64,000 bases of DNA from Bacillota bacterium (GTDB lineage Bacteria > Bacillota > Desulfotomaculia > Desulfotomaculales > Ammonificaceae): the NCBI GenBank assembly GCA_040755295.1, contig JBFMBK010000006.1, forward strand, positions 90,560-154,559, written 5' to 3'. The notes beneath the pieces were generated by a model. That model was not told where the DNA came from. It saw only the letters and a list, made by a program, of their open reading frames with translations, and searched no databases. Shown here in pieces: positions 1-7,877 of the stretch. The position numbers were made by a program, and so were the translations under genes. Position 1 is the first letter of the stretch. Each line of letters opens with the position of its first letter.

Positions 1-1165
1 TCGACGGATCAAACTTAAGCACGCCGCTCTTATAAATCTCCCAGAAGAGCGGCAGGCAGCTCTCCCGCGGCATCTCCGACGTGGCCATGTCCCCCGGAAG
101 AACCCTGTCGGTGATTACGCACAGAGTTTTAGTGGCGTGGCCGCACTCGCCCACGACGATCTTCTTGCAACCAAGTTTTTTGGCTACCTGGATGTGCCTC
201 AGGCCTATCCGCGCCAACTCAAGGTCATCGCAGAAGAGACCGTAGTTAACCCCGTCGTAACCGACCAAGTCGCTGCTGAGCGTGTAACTTATGCCCGCCA
301 TCTGGAAGAGCACCCCGAAAGCCCCGGGGTTTTCCGGCCAGGAAAGGTACTCGCCGGCGTTGTGGATAAGCAGAATATCGGCGCCCTTCTGATCGATGGG
401 GATGTGTATTTTCCTGCCGGTTCTTTCTCCCATATCGTCTTCGATAAACTCTATTGATTCTTTAAAGCCCCCCGGCTGCATGCCGGTTGACGAACCAACC
501 AGAAGGTGCTGCCTTGTGCCCTTTGTAAACAATTCCTTCGGCGCGATGCCGAGCTCCTGGGTGAAGACCTTCCTGATCTCTCTGCTTATTAAGGCGTTGT
601 CCACGCCGACCGGGCAGACCTGTGCGCACCTTCTGCACACGTTGCAGCGGTATGCGGATTCAACCAGCCGCATCGCCAGGTGATAATTCGCCTCTAAGTC
701 CGCACCCACAAGAGACCGTAGGAACTTGCCGCTCGACGTAAAATACCGCCTGTAAAGCCGTCGCAAAATCTCCGCCCTGAATGTCGGCCTGTATATCTCC
801 TGCTCGCCACTTCCAATGTATACGTGGCAGGCGTCGGAACAGGTTTGACAGCGCATGCAATAGTCGGTTGTAAGGCGCAGGATCTTCAAAAATGTCCAGT
901 TGTCCTGTGGATTAAAAAGCCTTTCCAACCCCTTGAGAAACCCCTTTAATATCCTTTCTTGTTCCGCCGCGTTGGGCTTCGGAAGCGCGATAGGCGAATG
1001 CCAGTCGAGCGAAAGGTCGTATTTCTCCTTCCACTTATCCGGAGGCGGCTCGAAGGGAGGCTCTTCTCCCAGGTTGGGAACGGGCATGAGTTCTTCGACC
1101 TTCAGAGGGTTTATCGCCTCAAACGACGGCAGGGCCATATCCTTGAAAGTAATATTCTTTGCCAT
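1..1165 (-). CDS. HdrD/DsrK-like iron-sulfur protein, copy 1 (partial)
   Basis: Open reading frame running off the left edge; 388 codons are visible from ATG 1163-1165, and the frame is open to base 1. It parallels the complete copy at 2224-3843 throughout. The N-terminal half carries two ferredoxin-type cysteine clusters (CMRCQTCSDACH and CNVCRRCAQVCP), expected to hold two [4Fe-4S] clusters. The C-terminal CCG cysteines of the family lie beyond the edge. HdrD/DsrK proteins are cytoplasmic partners of a membrane cytochrome b and pass electrons between quinone and a thiol/disulfide or soluble carrier; the substrate here is not known. Its start overlaps the stop of the upstream cytochrome b gene (TAATG), so the two are translationally coupled. 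Confidence 0.85.
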   Translation of the reverse strand, partial: MAKNITFKDMALPSFEAINPLKVEELMPVPNLGEEPPFEPPPDKWKEKYDLSLDWHSPIALPKPNAAEQERILKGFLKGLERLFNPQDNWTFLKILRLTTDYCMRCQTCSDACHVYIGSGEQEIYRPTFRAEILRRLYRRYFTSSGKFLRSLVGADLEANYHLAMRLVESAYRCNVCRRCAQVCPVGVDNALISREIRKVFTQELGIAPKELFTKGTRQHLLVGSSTGMQPGGFKESIEFIEDDMGERTGRKIHIPIDQKGADILLIHNAGEYLSWPENPGAFGVLFQMAGISYTLSSDLVGYDGVNYGLFCDDLELARIGLRHIQVAKKLGCKKIVVGECGHATKTLCVITDRVLPGDMATSEMPRESCLPLFWEIYKSGVLKFDPS

Positions 1166-2052
1166 TATTTCGCCTCACTTCTCTCGACAATCATGGCATT
1201 TTCCAGCCAGGTCTTTCCGGGTGCGACATGCGGACCCTGCCAGTTGCAGGTATAACCCAACTGCTTCAGCACCTTTTGGTCGTTCGCGGAACCTTTCACG
1301 AGGAAGCCGTCATCCCAGAATATTTTGTCAAAGGTAAAATATTTCGCCAGATAATGAAACAACTTGCAGAACGGCATGTAAATCACGAAAAGCCAGAAGA
1401 GTGTGAAATTAAGGAGAACAATGAACGGTATGGGTTCCGCGGCGGGTTTGAACGAAATAACTTCAACGATATAGGCTTTGGTATACACGAAAGCGGTATC
1501 ACCGGACCAGGAAATGATTCCGGTAAGAAATATGGCAAAGATAAAGAGAAGGTTAAAGTAGTCCTCGGGAGTTGTATAGTTGGACAGATTCTGCGTCCCG
1601 ACCCTCTTAAAGAAAAGCCCCATGGATCCGAAAGCGCCAAGGATGAATGCCAGAGGTCCGACGAAGTTGGTAACAGGGGCGAGAAAACCAAGTTTAAAAA
1701 TCATCTCGACCAGTAACAGTACCACCCATGCGGCAAGCAGGTAGAGCCCCCAGTGCATGCTGAAAGAAAACGGCCACAACCCATATCTGTTATGTTCTTT
1801 CACTTTCTTTAACAGAAACACTTCCGACGCCATATCCAGAATCCCGCCGAGACGCAGATGGTGCCTGGGTTTCTTGTTGTAATCCACTTCTTCCATATAC
1901 GAACCGCCATAATGATGCCGCGGCTCTGTGGGTACCGGGTATAGTTCCCACCGGAGAAAAAGCGGGTAGGAAGAATACTGTTTAAACCTGTACAGAGCCA
2001 TAACGAAAAAAATGATGACCGAAATCCAGGCCAGGTACACGGAAACACTCAT
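1165..2052 (-). CDS. NarI/DsrM/HdrE-like membrane cytochrome b subunit, copy 1
   Basis: 295 aa integral membrane protein with a helix at the extreme N terminus and about four further hydrophobic segments in the middle. It resembles the nitrate reductase gamma/DsrM/HdrE group, which oxidise or reduce quinone and carry b haems. Candidate haem ligands are the His in the SMHWG segment and the His in CKLFHYL; both are kept in the paralog at 3843-4715. The tail after the last helix (QLGYTCNW) is also shared. Start ATG 2050-2052 sits behind a strong AAAGGAGGT. It is the first gene of a two-gene operon with the partial HdrD-like gene and has its own promoter and palindrome (2069-2122). Function as a quinone-linked anchor is inferred from the family. 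Confidence 0.82.
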   Translation of the reverse strand: MSVSVYLAWISVIIFFVMALYRFKQYSSYPLFLRWELYPVPTEPRHHYGGSYMEEVDYNKKPRHHLRLGGILDMASEVFLLKKVKEHNRYGLWPFSFSMHWGLYLLAAWVVLLLVEMIFKLGFLAPVTNFVGPLAFILGAFGSMGLFFKRVGTQNLSNYTTPEDYFNLLFIFAIFLTGIISWSGDTAFVYTKAYIVEVISFKPAAEPIPFIVLLNFTLFWLFVIYMPFCKLFHYLAKYFTFDKIFWDDGFLVKGSANDQKVLKQLGYTCNWQGPHVAPGKTWLENAMIVERSEAK

Positions 2053-2068
2053 CCTTAGACCTCCTTTT

Positions 2069-2122
2069 TTAGAATATTGCTAATATTCTAACTAGTATAT
2101 CAAATCTGAAAGTTGCTGGCAA
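2069..2122 (-). promoter_or_regulatory. Promoter with palindromic operator, HdrED operon 1
   Basis: On the minus strand, TTGCCA (2117-2122), a 17-nt spacer and TATACT (2094-2099) form a good sigma-A promoter. Directly downstream, over the predicted start site, is a perfect palindrome at 2069-2091: arms TTAGAATATT and AATATTCTAA separated by GCT. A repressor bound there would block initiation. The same arrangement precedes the paralogous operon. The binding protein is unknown. Confidence 0.75.
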
Positions 2123-2143
2123 TTGCATTTGTATATTTGACCA

Positions 2144-2192
2144 AAAATAAAAAAACCCCTGCAGACATATATCCTTTAGCATCCACAGGGGG
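2144..2192 (-). terminator. Rho-independent terminator after HdrED operon 2
   Basis: Read on the minus strand: CCCCTG and CAGGGG arms (2186-2191 and 2156-2161) with a 24-nt loop, followed by a T-rich run. It lies 32 bases past the stop of the HdrD-like gene and separates the two HdrED operons. The long loop makes it less certain than a compact hairpin. Confidence 0.6.
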
Positions 2193-2223
2193 CTCTACTC
2201 AGTTAAAATTAAAGCTCCGTTGA

Positions 2224-3843
2224 TTACTCCGAGCCCATGAACTCCAGTTCGAGAAACGGCTTCGGCAGATCGACCATCGCATTGACGATCAGTTCCACCA
2301 GGCCGCCGTAAGTGATTCTATATTTGTCCCAGAGCTTGTAGTGACCGATGATGTCCCGCATCGCCCCTTTGCAGTTGGAACACGCCGCGATGACGTACTT
2401 CTCGGTGCCCGGGTCAAGGCAGTCCTTGAACGCCTCAAGGATCTGCTTCGTTTTCATTCGCTCACTCACTTTTTTCCGCCACTGCGCGAAGTTAAAGTCG
2501 TTCATTATGGCGAACCCGCTGCCGCCGCCGCAGCAATAGTTATTCGCGCCGTTCGGCGTCATCTCCCTGAATTTTGGCGAGATCGCTCTGGTAACGTATC
2601 GTTGCGGCCTGACGATCCCCATTAATCTGGCTATGTTGCAGGAATCGTGCAGGGTCGTCGGGAAGTTGTTCCGCGACGGGTCGAGTTTAACAACGCCGCT
2701 CTTTACTATCTCCCAGAACAGCGGCAGGCAGCTCTCCCGGGGAAGATCGGATATGCTGAGGTCGCCCGGGAAGACCCTGTCGGTGATTACGCAATAGGTC
2801 TTGGTGGCGTGGCCACACTCGCCTATGACTACCTTTCTGACCCCCAGTTGTTTGGCGATCACGAGATGCTTCAAGGCTATCCTTGCCAATTCCGCATCGT
2901 CGCAGAAAAGGCCGTAATTCACCCCGTCGTACCCTATGTGCTCACTGCTAAGGGTGTAGTTTATCCCGGCGGCGTCAAACAGCACCGCGAAAGCCCCGGG
3001 GTTTTCAGGCCAGGACAGATACTCGCCGGCGTTATGGATCAGCAGAATATCGGCGCCTTTTTTGTCCAGGGGAATCTTTATCTTTTTTCCGGTCCTGTCA
3101 CCGATATCGTCTTCGATAAATTCTATCGTCTCCTTGAAGCCCGCGGGGCTCATGCCGGTCGAAGAGCCCGTCTTGAGATGGTTCCGTGTGCCTTTACCAA
3201 ACAAGGGTGTTGGACCGATGCCCATCTCCTGGTTGAATAGCTTCCTTATCTCCCTGGCGATCACCATGTTATCCACGGCCATCGGGCAGACCTGGGCGCA
3301 CCTCCGGCACATGTTGCAGCGGTAGGCGGACTCCACGAGTCTCACCACCATTTTGTAATTAAGGTCGATGTCCGCGCCGACTAAGGACTTGAGAAGCTTA
3401 CCGCCCGGCGTGTAATACCGTTTATAGAGCCGTCTCAATATCTCCGACCGGAACGTGGGCCTATAAATCTCCTGCTGCCCGCTCGCCATATACACATGGC
3501 ATGCCTCGGAGCATGTCTGGCAGCGCATGCAGTAATCCGTCGTAAGCTTCAGGAGCTTTAAAAAAGTCCAGTTGTTCTGGGGGTCGAAGAGCTTACCGAG
3601 CCCGCTGAGAAATCCTCTTACCAGCCTTGCCTTCTCCTCTTCATTCTTTGGCTTCGGCAAACCGATGGCGGCATGCCCGTCCAGCGAAAAATCATAGTTG
3701 GCGCTCCACTTCTCCGGAGGGGGTTGAATCGGGGGCTCTACACCCAGATTGGGCACGCTCATCAATTCCTCTATCCTCAGGGATATAAGCGGCTCGTCAT
3801 CCAATCGGGCCATATCATTAAAGGTTATATCTTTTTTGCCCAT
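2224..3843 (-). CDS. HdrD/DsrK-like iron-sulfur protein, copy 2 (complete)
   Basis: 539 aa soluble protein. Residues 105-115 (CMRCQTCSEACH) and 176-186 (CNMCRRCAQVCP) are two ferredoxin-like cysteine sets. The second half is the two-lobed CCG (cysteine-rich) region: the C-terminal lobe has the full set (C402, C437-C438, C488/C491), which in HdrD binds the active-site noncubane cluster, while the first lobe (around 270-375) does not show a complete CCG cysteine set. That pattern fits DsrK/HdrD-type proteins that receive electrons from a membrane cytochrome b and act on a disulfide or related carrier. The natural substrate is unknown; CoM-S-S-CoB is unlikely in a non-methanogen. Start ATG 3841-3843 overlaps the upstream stop (TAATG) and has GGAGGTG before it. 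Confidence 0.85.
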   Translation of the reverse strand: MGKKDITFNDMARLDDEPLISLRIEELMSVPNLGVEPPIQPPPEKWSANYDFSLDGHAAIGLPKPKNEEEKARLVRGFLSGLGKLFDPQNNWTFLKLLKLTTDYCMRCQTCSEACHVYMASGQQEIYRPTFRSEILRRLYKRYYTPGGKLLKSLVGADIDLNYKMVVRLVESAYRCNMCRRCAQVCPMAVDNMVIAREIRKLFNQEMGIGPTPLFGKGTRNHLKTGSSTGMSPAGFKETIEFIEDDIGDRTGKKIKIPLDKKGADILLIHNAGEYLSWPENPGAFAVLFDAAGINYTLSSEHIGYDGVNYGLFCDDAELARIALKHLVIAKQLGVRKVVIGECGHATKTYCVITDRVFPGDLSISDLPRESCLPLFWEIVKSGVVKLDPSRNNFPTTLHDSCNIARLMGIVRPQRYVTRAISPKFREMTPNGANNYCCGGGSGFAIMNDFNFAQWRKKVSERMKTKQILEAFKDCLDPGTEKYVIAACSNCKGAMRDIIGHYKLWDKYRITYGGLVELIVNAMVDLPKPFLELEFMGSE

Positions 3844-4715
3844 TATTTACTTTCACCTCCGTCAACAATCTGCGCCTCGTCCAGCCACGTTTTTCCCGGA
3901 ACCATATGCGGTCCGGCCCAATTACAGATGTAACCCAGTTGTTTGAGCGTCTTTTTATCTTGGGGAGAGTCCTTCACCTTAAAGGCGTCGTCCCAGATGG
4001 TTTTGTCGATGGTGAAGTATTTCGCCAACCAATGGAAAAGCTTGCAGAAAGGCATATAGATCAGGAAAAGTTCAATAAGCACGAAGTTAAGGAGCACAAC
4101 GGCCGGCAGCGGTACCGGCGCGGCCTGCAGGGTAATTACCTCTTTGATGTACGCCCTGGGATATACCAAAGACGGATCATTAGACCATGAAATAATTCCG
4201 GTAATGAATACGGCAAACAGGAAAAGAAGGTTGAAATAATCTTCGGGAGTCGTATAAAGCGCAAGTTTCCTAACTCCGGCCCTTTTAAACATCAGCCCCA
4301 AGGAACCAAAAGCGCCGATCACAAAGGAAATCTTTCCGATAACATTGGTGACAGGAGAGATGGCATCCAGCCCAAAAATCCCTTCTACCAGCAAAAGCAA
4401 AACCCAGAGAAACAGCAGATAAATTCCCCAGTGCATGCAAAAGGAAAAAGGCCAGAGCCCGAACCTGTTGTGCTCTTTAACCTTTTTCAGGTAGAAGACC
4501 TCTTTACCCATCTCTAAAAGACCGGCGATACGATTATGGTGTACCGGTTTCTTGTAATAGTCCACCTCTTCCATGTAAGAGCCGCTTTCGCCGGGAATGG
4601 GGTAAAGCTCCCACCGGAGATTTTGTGGCATGGACGAAATCTTGGAAGCCCTGTAAAACAGCATGAAGACGAATACGGCTACAGAAACCCAAGCTAAGTA
4701 CACGGTAACACCCAT
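3843..4715 (-). CDS. NarI/DsrM/HdrE-like membrane cytochrome b subunit, copy 2
   Basis: 290 aa paralog of the protein at 1165-2052, alike over its full length: N-terminal helix, EEVDYYKKP segment, four more hydrophobic stretches, the CMHWG and CKLFHWL histidines, and a C-terminal QLGYICNW tail. Expected to sit in the cytoplasmic membrane, bind b haem and exchange electrons between the quinone pool and the HdrD-like partner encoded immediately downstream. It lies at the head of its own operon and next to the distal end of the complex I operon, which is transcribed toward it and ends at a terminator. The family assignment is firm; the direction of electron flow and the redox partner are not visible in the sequence. 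Confidence 0.82.
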   Translation of the reverse strand: MGVTVYLAWVSVAVFVFMLFYRASKISSMPQNLRWELYPIPGESGSYMEEVDYYKKPVHHNRIAGLLEMGKEVFYLKKVKEHNRFGLWPFSFCMHWGIYLLFLWVLLLLVEGIFGLDAISPVTNVIGKISFVIGAFGSLGLMFKRAGVRKLALYTTPEDYFNLLFLFAVFITGIISWSNDPSLVYPRAYIKEVITLQAAPVPLPAVVLLNFVLIELFLIYMPFCKLFHWLAKYFTIDKTIWDDAFKVKDSPQDKKTLKQLGYICNWAGPHMVPGKTWLDEAQIVDGGESK

Positions 4716-4730
4716 CCTCAGACCCCCTTT

Positions 4731-4785
4731 GTCAGAATATTCATAATTTTCTGACTATTATATCAAACAAGGGCGCCGAGTGCAA
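4731..4785 (-). promoter_or_regulatory. Promoter with palindromic operator, HdrED operon 2
   Basis: On the minus strand, TTGCAC (4780-4785), 17 nt, then TATAAT (4757-4762). Over the predicted start lies a near-perfect palindrome at 4731-4755: arms GTCAGAATATT and AATTTTCTGAC, one mismatch, spacer CAT. The core AGAATATT and the placement match the operator of HdrED operon 1, so both operons are probably controlled by one regulator. Confidence 0.75.
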
Positions 4786-4802
4786 TTAATTTTAATAATT
4801 GA

Positions 4803-4841
4803 CCAAAATAAAAAAACCGGAAGGCTGCTTCCGCCCTCCGG
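4803..4841 (-). terminator. Terminator of the complex I operon
   Basis: On the minus strand an 8-bp stem (CCGGAGGG with CCTTCCGG, one G-U pair) is followed by a run of seven T then A and TTTT. It lies about 90 bases after the nuoN stop and ends the nuo transcript before the HdrED promoter. Confidence 0.85.
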
Positions 4842-4931
4842 CTAAAAATTCTTGTGATTAGGATCTCATAACGCAAACCCTATATTATTAACACATTCCG
4901 GCTTTCGCTTTTAGGCAATGTATTACCGACG

Positions 4932-6356
4932 TCAGAAACGTGCAAAACCGGCCGCCGTGGTAGCAAGCTGGAGCAGCGGCCCCGTCAGGACCCCCAGTCC
5001 GATGATGCCTCCCAGTCCCAGGAGCAACGCGGCAAAAGTCCCGAAACCGTAAGAAATTGGAGCCGCGTCGGGTGGTTCATCCACATACATCACCTTAATG
5101 ACCTGGAAGTAATAGTAGATCGAGACCACGCTTAAGAGCAACGCAATCCCCGCCATCACCATATACCCGCTCTGCACCGCCGCTGCAAATACCGCAAATT
5201 TACCCATGAAGCCCGCCAGCGGTGGAACCCCTGCAAGTGAGGCAAGGGCGACCATCATTGTAAATGCAAGGAAAGGCGCCCTGCGGGCCAGCCCCGCGAA
5301 GCTGGTACGCTCTCCGGCAGATATCTCCTCAAAGGCGCTTATCACCCCGAAGGCCGCAACCACAGAGACCGCATAGAGCAGCGTGTAGTACATCACGGCC
5401 GCCGTGCCGCTACGCCCTCCGGCGACAACCGCCAGAAGGATATACCCGGCATGGGCGATACTGGAGTAGGCCAGCATACGCTTGACATTCGTCTGCGGCA
5501 GAGCCACGATGTTTCCGAAGGCGACAGTGACTATGGCCAATATCAGCAGTATCGGCGCCCATAACCCGTTTAATCCGGCGAAGCTTTCGCCGAAAACCCG
5601 TAGTACCGCAGCCAGTGCGGCGGCACTCGACCCACTGGCCAGGAACGCCACCGTCGGTGACGGAGCCCCCTCGTAAACGTCCGGCGCCCACATGTGGAAC
5701 GGAATGAGATAGATCTTCATCCCAAGGCCGGCAAGAATCATCAGGCAGCCGACACCTGCCAGTATCGACCACTGTCCGGCACTGAACGCTTCCCTTACAG
5801 CCGCCAGGTAAGTGCTCCCCGTAAGGCCATAGATAAGGCTCATCCCGTACAGCAGAATGGCCGAGGAAAGCCCGCTTAGAAGCAGATATTTCAGTCCCGC
5901 CTCAGCCGGCTTTACAGCGTTCCTCTGGATCGCAATCAACACGTAAAAAGTTACACTAATCAACTCCAGAGAGATGTACAGCGTGATGAAGTCAAGCGCG
6001 GACGGAAGAAGCATCATACCCACCGCTCCGAACAACACCAGCGCCGTGAAGTCACCCGTTTTTACCCCGCTCTTGGATAGATAATCGGGTGCAAACAACA
6101 GTGTCAGGCCGGCGGCCGAAAGAGCGACGATTTTAAAGAAGACGGCCATGTCGTCAACCCGGTAGCTCCCGTAGAAAGCGGTTACGTTTGTGCCAAGCAG
6201 ATTAAAGGCCGCGAACAACGCAATAATTACGGCGCCCGCCCCAAACCAGGCGGCGTCTTTGCGTTGCGGCGTGACCTTGACCACCAACCGCTCACTCAGT
6301 ACCAGCAGGCCGGCGACACAAAGGATGATTTCTGGAAGCAGCAAACCCGCGCCCAT
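4932..6356 (-). CDS. nuoN: NADH-quinone oxidoreductase subunit N
   Basis: 474 aa, about 14 hydrophobic segments, one of the three antiporter-like proton-pumping subunits of complex I. Visible family marks are the glutamate-bearing helix YISLELISV, the proline-broken helix segment FHMWAPDVYEGAPSP and the lysine-bearing VKRMLAYSS, all part of the proton channel. It is the last gene of the nuo operon; its ATG follows the nuoM TAG directly, so translation is probably coupled. A terminator follows. Length and motifs are normal for NuoN. Confidence 0.95.
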   Translation of the reverse strand: MGAGLLLPEIILCVAGLLVLSERLVVKVTPQRKDAAWFGAGAVIIALFAAFNLLGTNVTAFYGSYRVDDMAVFFKIVALSAAGLTLLFAPDYLSKSGVKTGDFTALVLFGAVGMMLLPSALDFITLYISLELISVTFYVLIAIQRNAVKPAEAGLKYLLLSGLSSAILLYGMSLIYGLTGSTYLAAVREAFSAGQWSILAGVGCLMILAGLGMKIYLIPFHMWAPDVYEGAPSPTVAFLASGSSAAALAAVLRVFGESFAGLNGLWAPILLILAIVTVAFGNIVALPQTNVKRMLAYSSIAHAGYILLAVVAGGRSGTAAVMYYTLLYAVSVVAAFGVISAFEEISAGERTSFAGLARRAPFLAFTMMVALASLAGVPPLAGFMGKFAVFAAAVQSGYMVMAGIALLLSVVSIYYYFQVIKVMYVDEPPDAAPISYGFGTFAALLLGLGGIIGLGVLTGPLLQLATTAAGFARF

Positions 6357-7877
6357 CTATTGAACACCTCCCCAAGTCGCCAGCCAGGTGAACTTACTTG
6401 CGGCCGGTGCAATGTCCTTCAGGTTATCCATGATGGGATTCAACCCGCTGATGACCAGGTTCATCATCAGCGAGGGATAAACACCCACGGCAACGATAAA
6501 GAAGATTATCACCGAGATGACGACCCATTCATACCACCTGGCGTCGGGCAGCTTGGCAAACTCCTTCACTTTAAGCGGCTCGAAGTATACCCTCTGAACC
6601 GCCCGGAGCATGTAATACGCCGTAAACACAATGCCCGATATGGCTATAAGAGACAGGACGGGATATATCTGAAACGACCCGACGAAAACCGAAAACTCCG
6701 CCCAGAAACTCGCGGTTCCGGGAAGACCTACCGAAGCCAGCGACCCGATGACGAAGGCCACCGCGAGCACCGGCATAACCTGTGCCAAGCCGCCCATGGC
6801 GGACATTATACGGGTATGGGTACGGTCGTAGGTCATACCGGCAATAGCAAAGTTGAGGGCGGCCATGATGCCGTGCGCGAAAAACTGGAGGAGCGCACCG
6901 GCCAAGCCTCCTAATGTAAGAGCAGCGATTCCGAGCGTCGAGTACCCCATATGACTGATGCTCGAGTTGGCGATCATGTACTTCAGGTCCTTCTGGCCCA
7001 TGGCCGTGAATGCGGCATACACGACACAGATCACCGCCAAGACGCCGAGCAGGTACGACCATTGGACCGCACCTTCCGGGAACAGCGACAGCGCCACCCG
7101 GATTATACCGTAGGCGCCCAACTTCATGACCACGCCGGCCAGGATCATACTACCTGCTGTAGGCGCACCCGTGTGGGCGTCCGGCAGCCATGAGTGCAGT
7201 GGAACTATAGGCACCTGGATCGCAAACCCCAAGGTGAACAGCGCGAACAACCATACCTGCTGGGCGTGGGTGTAGCTGTGTTTACCAAGCTCGGTAAGGT
7301 CCAGTGAGTTAATGCCCGCTGTAAAGTAAAGGATCAGGATACCCAGCATGGTGATTACCCCGCCGAGTGACAGGTACAGGGCGAGTTTCATCGCCGCATA
7401 CTCCTTCTTCGTGCTGCCCCAGACCGAAATCAAAACAAACTTCGGCAGGACGGCCAGTTCAAAGAAGACGAAGAGCAGGAAGAGATCCCGCGCGGCAAAA
7501 ACGCCGGCACAGGCAAACGTCAGGGACAAAAAGGTGATGAAGAATTCCTTCACCCGGTTTTGAATCCCCCAGGAGGCGAATACCCCCGTAAAACCGACGA
7601 TCGCGGTGAGGAGCAACAGCATCACACTGATACCGTCCGCGCCGACACTATAGTTGATACCGAAGGTCGGCAACCAGCTTACCTTTTCAATGAACTGAAC
7701 GCCGCCCGCGGCAAGATTGAATGCGAACACCATGTAAATCGACAGGCCGAGCGATACAGCCGTAGAAACAGCCGCCACCCATCGTATGGTCTCTTTGCGC
7801 GCAGCGGGAATGCAGGTCACAATAATCGCCCCGACCAGGGGTGCAAAGCACGTCGCGCTTACCACCGGAAAGCTCAT
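6357..7877 (-). CDS. nuoM: NADH-quinone oxidoreductase subunit M
   Basis: 506 aa multi-spanning antiporter-like subunit of complex I. The channel glutamate helix (FFELAVLPKFVLI), the helix-break segment VPLHSWLPDAHTGAPTAGS and the lysine segment DLKYMIANSSISH are all present. The start overlaps the nuoL stop (ATGA). Acts in the membrane arm as one of three proton channels. Length is usual for the family and nothing is missing. Confidence 0.95.
   Translation of the reverse strand: MSFPVVSATCFAPLVGAIIVTCIPAARKETIRWVAAVSTAVSLGLSIYMVFAFNLAAGGVQFIEKVSWLPTFGINYSVGADGISVMLLLLTAIVGFTGVFASWGIQNRVKEFFITFLSLTFACAGVFAARDLFLLFVFFELAVLPKFVLISVWGSTKKEYAAMKLALYLSLGGVITMLGILILYFTAGINSLDLTELGKHSYTHAQQVWLFALFTLGFAIQVPIVPLHSWLPDAHTGAPTAGSMILAGVVMKLGAYGIIRVALSLFPEGAVQWSYLLGVLAVICVVYAAFTAMGQKDLKYMIANSSISHMGYSTLGIAALTLGGLAGALLQFFAHGIMAALNFAIAGMTYDRTHTRIMSAMGGLAQVMPVLAVAFVIGSLASVGLPGTASFWAEFSVFVGSFQIYPVLSLIAISGIVFTAYYMLRAVQRVYFEPLKVKEFAKLPDARWYEWVVISVIIFFIVAVGVYPSLMMNLVISGLNPIMDNLKDIAPAASKFTWLATWGGVQ

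Noticed and set aside
2224..3843. Naming the HdrD-like protein a CoB-CoM heterodisulfide reductase
   Set aside because: That substrate belongs to methanogens; here only the cofactor-binding architecture is supported, not the substrate.
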